Positions 1 to 10,052 of a stretch of DNA of 36,361 nucleotides are shown piece by piece. A program made the translations under genes and the position numbers. Positions within the stretch are counted from its first letter, which is position 1; every line of letters starts with the position of its first letter. The stretch is from Deltaproteobacteria bacterium. Its GTDB lineage: Bacteria > Desulfobacterota > Desulfobulbia > Desulfobulbales > Desulfocapsaceae. The notes beneath the pieces are model-generated. The model saw only the letters and a program-made list of their open reading frames with translations, was not told the origin of the DNA and did no database searches. The stretch is from the NCBI GenBank assembly GCA_024280265.1, contig JAJRQL010000114.1:1-36361 (forward strand), read 5' to 3'.

Positions 1-140
1 TGCGTGCTAAGCGAGCAATAACCCTCTTCATATGGTTAGGTTTGCTGGTTTGCACTTTATCCAGGCGCAGCTATTTAACTGAACGATTAAATTTCGAGAC
101 CGGAATCTCAAAAAATGGACTTTTCGGTCAGTCACTATTT

Positions 141-1943
141 ATGAAAAACAGACGATTCTTCTGGCAGATTTTTCCAGCGGCCCTCTTCATCATTGTTCTC
201 TCCATCTCTGCTACCAGCTGGTACGGTACTCGGATGATCCAATCTTTCCACTACCACGAGATGCAGGAGGATATCAAGGATCGGGCCCTGCTACTGAGGC
301 CCCATATCAACATGCTGTTGCAGAGCAGGGCGAGTTCTCTTCAGAATTTCTGCCGTCAGACGGGAAGGGCTGCCGCCACAAGAATCACGGTGATTGCCGG
401 TAATGGACAGGTACTGGCCGACTCCAATGAGAACCCAAAACAGATGGACAACCACGCAACACGTCCTGAAATCCAGACAGCTTTCACAGGAGAAATTGGT
501 GCATCCCAGCGATTCAGTAAAACCCTGAGTCAGAATATGCTCTATGTTGCGATCCCGCTCAACCCCGATTCACCCCGCGATGGTGTTCTCCGCCTCTCGG
601 TTTCAGGTGCCACCCTTAATTCTGTGCTTTCTACCATCCGCACAAAACTGCTCTATGGCATTATATTCATAGCCTTCCTTGCTGCAGGTCTTTCCTACTA
701 TCTGGCCCGCCGCATCAGTCGTCCCCTGGAAAAAATGCGGCAGGGCGCCGAAAGACTTGCAAGTGGAGACACAGAACATCCCATAATCATTCAGGATACT
801 GCCGTCCCTCGGGAGATGACGGCGCTCTCTCACTCCCTGAACAACATGGCCGAACAGCTCAATGGCCGAATCAAGATAATCAGCCAGCAACGCAATGAGC
901 TTGAGGCTGTCTTCAGCAGTATGACCGATGGAGTGCTTGCCATCGCCCCTGACCACACTATCATCCGTGTTAATCAGGCAGCAGCCGAAATCCTCTGCAT
1001 CGACCACAGTACTGTCCAGGGTATGCTCTTTGAAGCAGTGATACGAAATAGAGGGCTACAGCAATTCCTTGACGGCTCATTGGCTTCCAAGGAAGCCATG
1101 ACTAAAGATCTCGTTCTCATAGAAAATGGGCAGGAAATGAGACTGCGGGTCCATGCTCACCCACTGTATGATGAAAACAGCAGACTGGGAAGCCTGATAG
1201 TCCTTCACAATCTGACCCGAATCACCCAGCTGGAAAACATCCGCCAGGATTTTGTGGCCAATGTCTCCCATGAGCTCAAAACACCCATCACAGCCATTCG
1301 CGGCTATGTTGAAACACTGCTCGATGGAGCCATGGATGATCGGGATGCTGCCACCAAATTTCTTCAGATAATTCAACGCCAGGGAATGCAGCTTGACGCC
1401 ATTGTAGATGATCTACTGACTCTTGCCCGAATAGAAGACTCGTCTGAAAAACAGCAGATGGATCTGCAGCCGGAGCCCATGGGGCCAATTCTAGAATCTG
1501 TTATACAGACTTGTCGGGTTGGGGCCGAGCAGAAAAATATCACTATCAATATGGAATGTGTGCCTGATGACCTCGAGGCATGGGTCAACCGTGCAATGCT
1601 GGAACAGGCAATTATCAACCTGCTCACAAATGCTGTGGCCTACAGTACTGAGAACTCAACAATTCTTCTCAGTGCCAGAAAGCACAACGGCTCATCCGCA
1701 GACGAAAGCATCCGTATCAGTGTTCAGGATCAGGGGCCAGGTATTGAGAGAAAGCATCAGAAACGTATCTTTGAGCGGTTTTACCGCTGTGATAAGGCAA
1801 GAAGCAGAAAACATGGTGGCACCGGCCTGGGGCTGGCCATTGTCAAACATATCGCTGACAGCCATGATGGTACAGTGGAACTGAATAGTGAGCCGGGTCA
1901 TGGAGCAACCTTCAACCTGATTCTGCCCGGCTCACAGAGATAA
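141..1943 (+). CDS. phoR: PhoR-like sensor histidine kinase (HAMP-PAS-HisKA-HATPase)
   Basis: This is a membrane sensor kinase of the PhoR type, expected to phosphorylate a PhoB-family response regulator in response to phosphate supply. The reading order is an N-terminal membrane segment (about residues 6-28), an extracytoplasmic sensor stretch, a second membrane segment (about 165-190), a HAMP linker starting near ARRISRPLEKM, a PAS region (NELEAVFSSMTDGVLAI), the H-box FVANVSHELKTP with the phospho-acceptor His at about residue 377, an N-box (NLLTNAVAYS) and G-boxes (DQGPGI, GGTGLGLAIV). The frame is open upstream to a TTG at 42, but the ATG at 141 begins MKNRRFFWQIFPAALF, a normal basic start before a membrane helix, so I prefer it; no strong ribosome site is visible. 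The regulator gene would lie left of the window and is not seen. PhoR is an assignment by H-box and architecture; another HAMP-PAS kinase specificity cannot be excluded. Confidence 0.82.
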   Translation: MKNRRFFWQIFPAALFIIVLSISATSWYGTRMIQSFHYHEMQEDIKDRALLLRPHINMLLQSRASSLQNFCRQTGRAAATRITVIAGNGQVLADSNENPKQMDNHATRPEIQTAFTGEIGASQRFSKTLSQNMLYVAIPLNPDSPRDGVLRLSVSGATLNSVLSTIRTKLLYGIIFIAFLAAGLSYYLARRISRPLEKMRQGAERLASGDTEHPIIIQDTAVPREMTALSHSLNNMAEQLNGRIKIISQQRNELEAVFSSMTDGVLAIAPDHTIIRVNQAAAEILCIDHSTVQGMLFEAVIRNRGLQQFLDGSLASKEAMTKDLVLIENGQEMRLRVHAHPLYDENSRLGSLIVLHNLTRITQLENIRQDFVANVSHELKTPITAIRGYVETLLDGAMDDRDAATKFLQIIQRQGMQLDAIVDDLLTLARIEDSSEKQQMDLQPEPMGPILESVIQTCRVGAEQKNITINMECVPDDLEAWVNRAMLEQAIINLLTNAVAYSTENSTILLSARKHNGSSADESIRISVQDQGPGIERKHQKRIFERFYRCDKARSRKHGGTGLGLAIVKHIADSHDGTVELNSEPGHGATFNLILPGSQR

Positions 1944-1961
1944 AAAAAAGGACACCTCTTG

Positions 1962-3152
1962 TCAATCTTTGGTGGTATGGCAGGCAAAACAACCACTGCC
2001 AGATGCTCCACCTCCATTTCCAGCAATCATAAGATCGTAATCCCAGCGCAACATGGAGGGGAAATCACTTGCATGGGAAAGATGGCAGGAGAGACACATA
2101 ACAGCATCACTTCCCGGGACCACCGAACTGTTTGGTGTTGCAGGAACCGCAAGCCTGCCCACTGGAGATTGCAGGTCATAAGAGGTATAGGCCGCATACT
2201 CTCCGATCGCCGGCAGTGACAAGTCGGTGGGGTGCCGAATAAACGGTGAGTTTGCCACAGCTCCAACACCTGATGAATTCGGAACGTCATCAGTACCATC
2301 ACCAACTGTCAGAGTATGAAAATTACCATGACAAGTGGCACAGAACTGACTCATGGTTCCATCTGGAGCCTGAACTCCTGACCCGCTGACATGACAACTG
2401 AGCACTGCGCCACCTGCACAGCCAAGCTGCACGGGAGCATCAAGGGCCAGGTATTCATTATGGTTTCCACTGGTGGCATTTTCCTGCCAGTCATCGCTTT
2501 CATAACCCTGCACACCCATTATAAAACGATAGCTGTTGCCTGTCTCATCAGCCACAGTGAGCTGCCCACCAACATTCTTATGGTGTGCCCCTGATATTCC
2601 CTCCGGGTAAGAGGAGGCTGGATATCTGTAGCCATGGCATCCGTTGGTTCCGGCGCAGGTGAGGTTATCGGTGTTTACAACACCACCATCATAGTGAAAG
2701 GACTGCCTGATACCACCGGGAGGACCGTAGAGCACACTGTCAGTACCAGTGAGATTCCCGATATTATGCCCCTTGTTATCAGCTGCACCACTTCCAGCCA
2801 TTCCAGTGATATACCCAAAATTTCCGGCAGCAAGGTGTTTGGTACCACTGTGCATCACCTGTGGTATAATTGACGTCCCCTGAACAACGGTCGCTGTGCC
2901 GCCTCCCTGAGCATGACAGCCATAACATGACCCTCGGGTCAGGTTCTCATTGGGGGTGGGAGAGTCGTCAAAATTCATTGGCGCATTGTCCTGACTGTTA
3001 TGCATGGTGTGACAATCGGCACAGATACCACTCATGCTGGCAAAGACAGAACCACAAAACACAAAGATAAACCCAAAAGACAAACATACGCCTGAAGCGA
3101 CACTCCAACAACGGCCCTTCTTTGCTCTTATCCTGATTAGCAGTTTCCCCAT
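1962..3152 (-). CDS. Periplasmic multiheme c-type cytochrome
   Basis: A 396-residue exported cytochrome. An N-terminal hydrophobic signal (about residues 18-38) ends in VFA before SMSGICADCH. Five canonical CXXCH heme sites are visible: CADCH (44-48), CYGCH (76-80), CATCH (271-275), CLSCH (353-357) and CFACH (388-392). Two further Cys...CysHis pairs have longer spacing, CAGTNGCH (166-173) and a CX7CH at 245-254, and could be non-standard heme sites or disulfide/metal sites. The first site is followed by TMHNSQ, a motif I associate with multiheme cytochromes of Geobacter and Desulfobulbaceae-type bacteria. Long Gly/Ser-rich stretches separate the sites, so the fold is probably extended. It would carry electrons in the periplasm or at the outer surface; the redox partner is not shown by the neighbours. 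It is convergent with the kinase gene, 18 bp apart, and is separated from msrAB by a terminator hairpin. Confidence 0.88.
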   Translation of the reverse strand: MGKLLIRIRAKKGRCWSVASGVCLSFGFIFVFCGSVFASMSGICADCHTMHNSQDNAPMNFDDSPTPNENLTRGSCYGCHAQGGGTATVVQGTSIIPQVMHSGTKHLAAGNFGYITGMAGSGAADNKGHNIGNLTGTDSVLYGPPGGIRQSFHYDGGVVNTDNLTCAGTNGCHGYRYPASSYPEGISGAHHKNVGGQLTVADETGNSYRFIMGVQGYESDDWQENATSGNHNEYLALDAPVQLGCAGGAVLSCHVSGSGVQAPDGTMSQFCATCHGNFHTLTVGDGTDDVPNSSGVGAVANSPFIRHPTDLSLPAIGEYAAYTSYDLQSPVGRLAVPATPNSSVVPGSDAVMCLSCHLSHASDFPSMLRWDYDLMIAGNGGGASGSGCFACHTTKD

Positions 3153-3259
3153 TTTTTCAGCCCCTCTTTTGCTCTGACTTATTGATTAAATCAACTGATG
3201 ACACCAATACCACCTTCATCGCAATGTATTTATTTACCATCAATATACACAGTTAGCAC

Positions 3260-3287
3260 AAAAACCACAGCATACAATGTGGTTTTT
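3260..3287 (-). terminator. Terminator hairpin downstream of msrAB
   Basis: A perfect 10-bp stem (AAAAACCACA / TGTGGTTTTT) encloses an 8-base loop. Reading on the minus strand the right-hand arm ends in a T-run, so it fits intrinsic termination after msrAB; the A-rich opposite arm would make it bidirectional. A second small hairpin (TGTCGC / GCGACA, 3302-3321) lies between it and the msrAB stop. Confidence 0.7.
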
Positions 3288-3369
3288 TGTCGCACCCCCC
3301 CTGTCGCGGCAATAGAGCGACAAAATACCACAGCCACTATTGAGTTCCTACGGCTCTTACAGAGATTTA

Positions 3370-4431
3370 TCAGGAATCGTTAAAAATTTTGAAAATTTCT
3401 TCATAACCCTCATCTTTTAATTTTTCCTTCGGGATAAATCTCAGAGCGGCAGAATTGATGCAATAGCGTAATCCAGTGGTTGTCGGGCCATCATTAAAGA
3501 CATGCCCCAGATGCGAATCACCATATCTGCTGCGTACCTCAGTGCGCACTCCGAAAAATCCTCTATCCTGTTTTTCGACAATATTGGCCGATGAAAGCGG
3601 TCTATCAAAACTTGGCCACCCCGTACCCGACTGAAACTTATCAAGGGAACTAAACAGTGGTTCCCCAGACACCACATCAACATAAATCCCCGGAGCCTTG
3701 TTGTCCCAGTATTCATTATTAAAGGCAGGTTCAGTCCCCTCTTTCTGGGTAACCTTATACTGCATCCTGGTCAGTTTTTTACGGATTTCAACATCCGCTG
3801 GTTTCCCATAGGGGGCTACCTGCCGGGCTATCTTGTCAGGCCAGACAGTTTCAACAAAGTACTGCCGTCCCGATGCTTTTTTATAGGATGAGTAATGGGA
3901 GTAATTCTTCCTGAAATAATCCTGATGATATTCTTCAGCGACATAAAATGGCTGCAACTCCTCAATTTTTGTCATTATCTGTTTATTAAAGATTCCTGAC
4001 TGCTGCAGGCACTGTTTTGATGCCTCAGCAAGACTTCGCTCTGTTTCATTTTGGTAGAATATTGCCGTCTTATACTGTGAGCCTCGGTCACTGAACTGCC
4101 CCCCCGCATCTGTGGGATCGATCTGGCGCCAGAACACCTCCACAAGGTCTGTATAACTGACAAGTGAAGGATCATAAACCACTTCGACTGCCTCAAAGTG
4201 CTCAGTCCTTCCGGAACTTACCCGTTCATAGGTAGCATCTTCCTCAGTTCCACCCGTATATCCCGCTCGAACAGATATCACCCCCTTAAGTTGTTCATAA
4301 GGAGGTTCCATACACCAGAAACACCCGCCACCAAAAACTGCTCTCTGTTCCGCTGCCACAACCACACTCCCATACAATATAATCAGCATCAAACATCCTG
4401 AAAAAAACACTGCTGTCCTTTGAGATCGCAC
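3370..4431 (-). CDS. msrAB: Exported bifunctional methionine sulfoxide reductase MsrAB
   Basis: A fusion of MsrA and MsrB that reduces both S and R forms of methionine sulfoxide in oxidised proteins. The N-terminus (about residues 1-27) is a hydrophobic signal sequence ending in VVAA, so the enzyme should act outside the cytoplasm. MsrA begins at once with the catalytic motif GGGCFWC (Cys37) and continues through GYTGG and the EEYHQDYF region. MsrB occupies about residues 225-353, with [19 protein letters not shown] and the catalytic [11 protein letters not shown] (Cys324). The Zn-binding CXXC pairs of some MsrB proteins are not seen. The start is a GTG with a clear GGAGG eight bases upstream. 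It is transcribed divergently from pyrG across about 140 bp. For an anaerobe this fits periplasmic oxidative-damage repair (inference). Confidence 0.93.
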   Translation of the reverse strand: MRSQRTAVFFSGCLMLIILYGSVVVAAEQRAVFGGGCFWCMEPPYEQLKGVISVRAGYTGGTEEDATYERVSSGRTEHFEAVEVVYDPSLVSYTDLVEVFWRQIDPTDAGGQFSDRGSQYKTAIFYQNETERSLAEASKQCLQQSGIFNKQIMTKIEELQPFYVAEEYHQDYFRKNYSHYSSYKKASGRQYFVETVWPDKIARQVAPYGKPADVEIRKKLTRMQYKVTQKEGTEPAFNNEYWDNKAPGIYVDVVSGEPLFSSLDKFQSGTGWPSFDRPLSSANIVEKQDRGFFGVRTEVRSRYGDSHLGHVFNDGPTTTGLRYCINSAALRFIPKEKLKDEGYEEIFKIFNDS

Positions 4432-4511
4432 GATTCAATACCTCCAGATTCAAGTAATGATTCTCATCTTGTAGAGACATATGCATTGTTGTGCCGTCAG
4501 ACAAGGAAAAA

Positions 4512-4534
4512 GAGAGGTAATCCTCTTCTTTTTT
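4512..4534 (+). terminator. Possible leader terminator/attenuator ahead of pyrG
   Basis: GAGAGG-TAAT-CCTCTT can pair as a short 5-6 bp stem directly followed by CTTTTTT on the plus strand, about 37 bases before the pyrG start. No plus-strand gene lies upstream for it to terminate, because the neighbour (msrAB) runs the other way, so a leader role is possible. The stem is short and weak; chance is a real alternative. Confidence 0.3.
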
Positions 4535-4547
4535 GGTTTAAAAATAG

Positions 4548-6232
<1,685 letters not shown>

Positions 6233-6233
<1 letters not shown>

Positions 6234-7072
6234 TGTCCTTTACTCCTGTTTCCATTGCAAAGCCTGATGGTGCTGAGATATGGGTGGGCCCCGGCTCCCC
6301 CCTGCTCTTGATTGCCGGCCCCTGTGCCCTGGAATCAGAGGAATTGGCCCGCAGGGTTGCAGGAGATATGCAGGAGATATGCGCAAGACTCGGTATCTCC
6401 TACGTATTCAAGGCCTCATTTGACAAGGCTAACAGAACCTCTTTAGACTCTTATCGCGGTCCCGGACTTGAGGAAGGGTTGAATATCCTTTCAAAAATCC
6501 GTACAGAACTCCAGGTTCCCGTGATTTCGGATGTGCACGATGTCAGCCAGGTCAAGCCTGCTGCGGAGGTACTTGATATCATCCAGATCCCTGCCTTTCT
6601 CTGCAGGCAAACCGATCTCCTTGTTGCCACGGCGCAGACAGGAAAACCGGTCAACCTCAAGAAAGGTCAGTTTGTCTCTCCGTGGGACATGGAAAACGGT
6701 GTCAATAAACTCAGAGGTGCTGGTGGAACCAGAACCATGCTTGTTGAACGAGGGACCTGTTTCGGCTACAATAACCTGGTTGTGGATATGCGGGCACTTC
6801 CCGTTATGCGCAGTTTCGGCTGCCCCGTAATTTTTGATGCAACCCACTCTGTGCAACTTCCCGGAGGGGCCGGAGGCGCATCAGGAGGGCAGCGGGAATT
6901 TATTGCACCTCTGTCACGGGCTGCAGTTGCAGCCGGAATCGACGGCCTGTTCATGGAAGTACACCCCACACCGGACAAAGCCCTCTGTGACGGCCCCAAC
7001 TCCATCCCCCTTGATGCCATAGAAAAACTCCTTGTTCAACTCATTCGTATTCAGGAAGCTGTTACAACCTGA
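6233..7072 (+). CDS. kdsA: 3-deoxy-8-phosphooctulonate (Kdo-8-P) synthase
   Basis: KdsA condenses phosphoenolpyruvate with arabinose 5-phosphate to give Kdo 8-phosphate, the first committed step towards the Kdo of lipopolysaccharide inner core. The 279 residues match the normal length. Family motifs are visible in order: AGPCALES near residue 30, FKASFDKANRTS near 65, the GGTRTMLVERG stretch near 165, FDATHSVQLPGG near 200 and MEVHPTPDKALCDG near 245. The ATG overlaps the last base of the pyrG stop (TAATG), so the two are probably translationally coupled. kdsC and lptC follow, so this is an LPS-synthesis transcription unit in a Gram-negative cell. Confidence 0.96.
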
Positions 7073-7187
7073 CAACCCGGTACAAACCACAATGGATGCA
7101 AGCTCCTGCCCCCCCTCCACACCCGGTTCCTATCCGTCTGACTGTGAAGTACGGGAAGGCTACAAAAAACTGGTCAGGAAAAAGGCA

Positions 7188-7742
7188 ATGCAAAATACTC
7201 GCAGCGACAACTGGATGGCATCACTCGCCAGAGCTAAAGATATAAAGCTCTTGCTTCTCGATGTTGATGGCGTCCTTACTGATGGCAATCTCATTTACTC
7301 CCACGACGGGAAGGAGTCGAAATCCTTCAACACCCAGGATGGCTTTGGGCTGCGTATCCTCCAGGATGCCGGAGTTGAGGTGGGTATCATTACTGCCAGA
7401 AGTTCCGAGGCGCTTGAGAGAAGGGCCCTGGATCTGAAAATTGGCCATCTTTATCAGGGCTCTTCAGATAAACATGCTGCTTACAAAGAGGTTGTAAAGG
7501 CCACAGGATTAAAACCATTCCAGATTGCCTATATGGGTGATGACTGGTTGGATTTGGTGCTCCTTAAACGGGTTGGACTCTCTGCTGCTCCAGCAAATGC
7601 GGTTCCTGAAGTCAGGGCAATGGTACACTATACCACCACCCAAACCGGAGGCCATGGCGCAGTACGCGAACTCTGTGACCTGATCCTAGAAGCCATGGGG
7701 AAACACACAGAAATTTTCCAATACTACATGAACAGATGTTGA
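7188..7742 (+). CDS. kdsC: Kdo-8-phosphate phosphatase (HAD family, YrbI type)
   Basis: KdsC removes the phosphate from Kdo 8-phosphate made by the preceding gene. HAD signatures are LLLDVDGVLTDG (nucleophile and acid/base Asp), the GIITARSS motif II region, a Lys in motif III, and MGDDWLDL as motif IV. The frame is open further upstream (TTG at 7032, ATG at 7092), but the ATG at 7188 (MQNTRSDNW) follows AGGAAAAAGGCA and gives 184 residues, the usual KdsC size. ATG 7092 would add a low-complexity SSCPPSTPGSYPS leader. The next gene, lptC, starts seven bases inside its 3' end. Confidence 0.9.
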   Translation: MQNTRSDNWMASLARAKDIKLLLLDVDGVLTDGNLIYSHDGKESKSFNTQDGFGLRILQDAGVEVGIITARSSEALERRALDLKIGHLYQGSSDKHAAYKEVVKATGLKPFQIAYMGDDWLDLVLLKRVGLSAAPANAVPEVRAMVHYTTTQTGGHGAVRELCDLILEAMGKHTEIFQYYMNRC

Positions 7743-8329
7743 CCCGCCGAAACCTTATCTGGATCATTCCTCTTTGCCTCTTTGTCACCTTTCCACTGTG
7801 GCGAATCCCGGTCACCAAGTTTCTTACGCCCCGTGGTGGATACGACCCATCCCTAGCCCAGAGAAAACTCTATTCTCATAATTTCAATATGACAAACGTT
7901 CACATCACCCAGAGTGAATTTGGCAAAACAACCCTTGAAATTGTGGCAGTCCGCGCCTACACCGGCTCCAATGAAAGTGAGTTTAAAATGGAAAACGTTG
8001 ATGCCATAATCACCGGTGCTTCCGGTGAGCAGACCTATGTCACCGCCCGGAAAGGAATACTGGACAAAGAGGCTGCTCTTCTCACTCTGATTGATGAAGT
8101 GGTAGTCATGAACCCCGCAGAGCAAATTGAACTCTATACCGATCTGCTCATCTACAATGACAAATCACACATCGCAAAATCACCTGGAAAAACGCAGGTG
8201 ATTGGGGAAAAAATTGAGGTCCGTGGTAAAAATCTGATCTTCAACACCCTCACAAAAACCTATCAGATTGATGGCCGGGTACACTGTAAACTCAGTAATT
8301 TCTCCTCTCCCAACAACCCCCTTCCATAA
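7736..8329 (+). CDS. lptC: LPS export protein LptC
   Basis: LptC is the bitopic inner-membrane protein that passes lipopolysaccharide from the LptBFG transporter to LptA in the periplasm. The 197 residues begin with a single membrane anchor (about residues 6-24, LIWIIPLCLFVTFPLW) followed by a periplasmic LptC/YrbK-type beta-jellyroll with repeated T-Y-V-T-A-R-K-G and beta-strand patterns. Its ATG lies seven bases inside kdsC. In many Gram-negative genomes lptA, lptB and rpoN follow; here there is instead about 490 bp of non-coding, hairpin-rich DNA and then an unrelated gene. Confidence 0.85.
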   Translation: MLTRRNLIWIIPLCLFVTFPLWRIPVTKFLTPRGGYDPSLAQRKLYSHNFNMTNVHITQSEFGKTTLEIVAVRAYTGSNESEFKMENVDAIITGASGEQTYVTARKGILDKEAALLTLIDEVVVMNPAEQIELYTDLLIYNDKSHIAKSPGKTQVIGEKIEVRGKNLIFNTLTKTYQIDGRVHCKLSNFSSPNNPLP

Positions 8330-8380
8330 AAAAAGAACCTCTACCATCTCAACATTGCCTGACATGGTTTTTGCTGTGCT

Positions 8381-8417
8381 GCAGTGTAACGCTATTTTAT
8401 TTTTCGTGTTACACTGC
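8381..8417. terminator. Perfect 10-bp inverted repeat after lptC
   Basis: GCAGTGTAAC at 8381-8390 is exactly complementary to GTTACACTGC at 8408-8417, with a 17-base AT-rich loop. It begins 51 bases after the lptC stop, so a transcript-ending or 3'-end-protecting role is plausible. No T-run follows, which weakens the terminator reading; a protein-binding operator is an alternative. Confidence 0.4.
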
Positions 8418-8422
8418 TCACA

Positions 8423-8760
8423 ACCTTTCGAAGAAATTGGCATGGACAGATACACGTCCATGTCTGTCACTTTGTCATGGAGCCTGTTTCTCACTTGGAG
8501 CCAAGTGAGAAACTCTCTGTGTCATTCTCTACACAAAGATAATTATATCTGCATTTGGTTCAGAAGATGGCTGAGACCAGCCAGTGGGACTTCCCACTGA
8601 TCATACCCCGGGCAATTACGCAGGGAGCAGTTCTCTGGACGTATATGGAGGCCGATATGACACGACAGTCTGAGTTGCCGGAGACATGAACCGAGCCCCT
8701 CAGTACAGGTGCTCCGGTAATGAAGAGTAAGGAATTCATTGACAAATTTCTTCGAAAGGT
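8423..8760. ncRNA. Candidate structured RNA or MITE-like element bounded by 16-bp inverted repeat
   Basis: ACCTTTCGAAGAAATT (8423-8438) and its exact complement (8745-8760) could form a closing stem. Inside are CATGGAC/GTCCATG (8441-8462, 8-base loop); a striking perfect 13-bp stem separated by only two bases (8486-8513, arms beginning GTTTCTCACTTGG); TGTGT/ACACA (8518-8535); AGATA/TATCT (8537-8550); TGGCTG/CAGCCA (8568-8583), which overlaps CAGTGGGA/TCCCACTG (8582-8599); and CCGGAG/CTCCGG (8678-8717). GGAATT (8731-8736) with AATTCC (8763-8768) makes an alternative local hairpin around the right arm. I do not recognise the family, and strand cannot be decided. Confidence 0.45.
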
Positions 8761-8823
8761 GTAATTCCTATTCTCAAATTCTGATACCACTTTTTTTCCA
8801 TATCCTTTTGAATAGGACTCCTT

Positions 8824-10035
8824 ATGACTCCCTCTCAGCCCGATTACTCCGGCCCAGTAGAAATTGCTAAAGATATCTACTGGGTAGGCAACAGAACAGA
8901 AAAGAATTTTGAAAGTAATGCCTACCTGCGGATCTTCAGAGGAAACGGAAAACAGTTTAATCTTCTGATAGATCCGGGACCAAGCCCCGATTTCAATATC
9001 ATAGCAGAAAAAATCGAGCAGGTCCTCGGCGCTGATTACCACCTTGATCTTGTCTACCTCAATCACCAGGATCCTGATGTCTGTATCAATACCGTGTACT
9101 TCCAGCGTCATTTCCCTAAACTTCAGATTGTCACCTCTGAAGATACCTGGCGCCTGGTCCGTTTTTATGGACTTAAAGAAAAACAATTCATCGCCACTGA
9201 AAACTTCAAGACCGGCAAAATCAAGGTGAAAACTGGCCACCAGTTACGACTGATCCCCACGCCTTACGCTCATTTCCGTGGGGCATGCGCTCTGTATGAT
9301 GAGGAGCAGAAGGTATTGTTCACCGGTGACCTCTTTGGCGGCCTCACTGAAACTGCAGATTTATACGCAGAAAAAGACTACTGGGAAGGAATAAAGACCT
9401 TCCACCAGATCTATATGCCCACGAATCTCGCCCTGAAAAAGGCTGTTCAGGATTTCAGACAGCAGGTTGGCGAGATGCAGATAATTGCCTCCCAGCATGG
9501 GAAAATCATTCGTGAAGATCTTATCGATTATTTCATGGACAAGCTGGAAAGTTTACCCGTTGGTCTTGACCTCAAGAATGAATCACGCATTATCATTGAA
9601 AATCACATCAAAGCGTTCAATGATATTCTTGATAACATCGAAAAGACAGTGGACCCATCCATTGTCAGCACTCTACTCGATTCTTTTAAGTCAGATGGCT
9701 CTTTCCCCAACAACTTTGTAATTAAAAATAATCGTATATACAGCCTCAAGGTGGCCGTGGATGGAGCTTTTGAAATGTTTTTCTCTGAACTCTGCAATAT
9801 CCTGACCCCTGAGCAGAAGCCTGCTGTGCGAACCATAATCATAAACAGTCTTGCCGACTGGAATATTGCAACAGAAACACCCTGCCCCGAAGACAGCGAC
9901 TCGCACCAGGAAAACACCTCTGCAGAAGACATGCTCGAAGAGGGGCAGAATGAGCCTCCTCCCGCTGGAGACGCCCCCCTTGATTTTGAAAAAAAAGAAC
10001 TGGACAACCTTCTCGATGATCTCATGGGGGATTGA
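8824..10035 (+). CDS. ODP-like metallo-beta-lactamase-fold diiron protein with C-terminal extension
   Basis: The N-terminal ~250 residues are a metallo-beta-lactamase fold resembling the oxygen-binding diiron proteins (ODP) and the lactamase half of flavodiiron proteins. Visible metal-site motifs are NHQDPD, the TPYAHFRGA stretch with its His, FTGDLFGG and SQHGKII. The usual flavodoxin domain of flavodiiron proteins is absent. From about residue 250 to 403 there is an unrecognised helical region (SRIIIENHIKAFNDILDNIEK...) and an acidic tail ending KKELDNLLDDLMGD. Known ODPs sense or bind oxygen and are linked to chemotaxis in some bacteria; that role here is inference. The ATG at 8824 follows AGGA at suitable spacing. 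It is convergent with trmO, 17 bp apart. Confidence 0.75.
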   Translation: MTPSQPDYSGPVEIAKDIYWVGNRTEKNFESNAYLRIFRGNGKQFNLLIDPGPSPDFNIIAEKIEQVLGADYHLDLVYLNHQDPDVCINTVYFQRHFPKLQIVTSEDTWRLVRFYGLKEKQFIATENFKTGKIKVKTGHQLRLIPTPYAHFRGACALYDEEQKVLFTGDLFGGLTETADLYAEKDYWEGIKTFHQIYMPTNLALKKAVQDFRQQVGEMQIIASQHGKIIREDLIDYFMDKLESLPVGLDLKNESRIIIENHIKAFNDILDNIEKTVDPSIVSTLLDSFKSDGSFPNNFVIKNNRIYSLKVAVDGAFEMFFSELCNILTPEQKPAVRTIIINSLADWNIATETPCPEDSDSHQENTSAEDMLEEGQNEPPPAGDAPLDFEKKELDNLLDDLMGD

Positions 10036-10052
10036 GCACAGGACCCCCCATT

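Larger units (their letters stand above)
8330..8823. other. 494-bp gene-free region with many hairpins
   Basis: No credible coding frame is present. Reading left to right it holds a 10-bp perfect inverted repeat (8381-8417), then a 338-bp segment bounded by a perfect 16-bp inverted repeat (8423-8438 and 8745-8760) with at least five internal hairpins, then the leader and ribosome site (AGGACTCCTT before ATG) of the next gene. Confidence 0.85.

Noticed and set aside
42-140. N-terminal extension of the PhoR-like kinase from a TTG
   Set aside because: The extra 33 residues precede a normal basic start and membrane helix at 141 and show no domain.
7032-7187. Longer KdsC starting inside kdsA
   Set aside because: It would add 52 low-complexity residues; the ATG at 7188 has a ribosome site and gives the usual family length.
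8381-8417. NikR operator
   Set aside because: The arms read GTGTAAC...GTTACAC with a 17-base gap, which is not the NikR half-site order or spacing, and no nickel gene follows.
8423-8760. Retron msr-msd RNA
   Set aside because: Inverted end repeats and long hairpins recall a retron, but no reverse transcriptase gene is nearby; the next gene is a metallo-beta-lactamase-fold protein.
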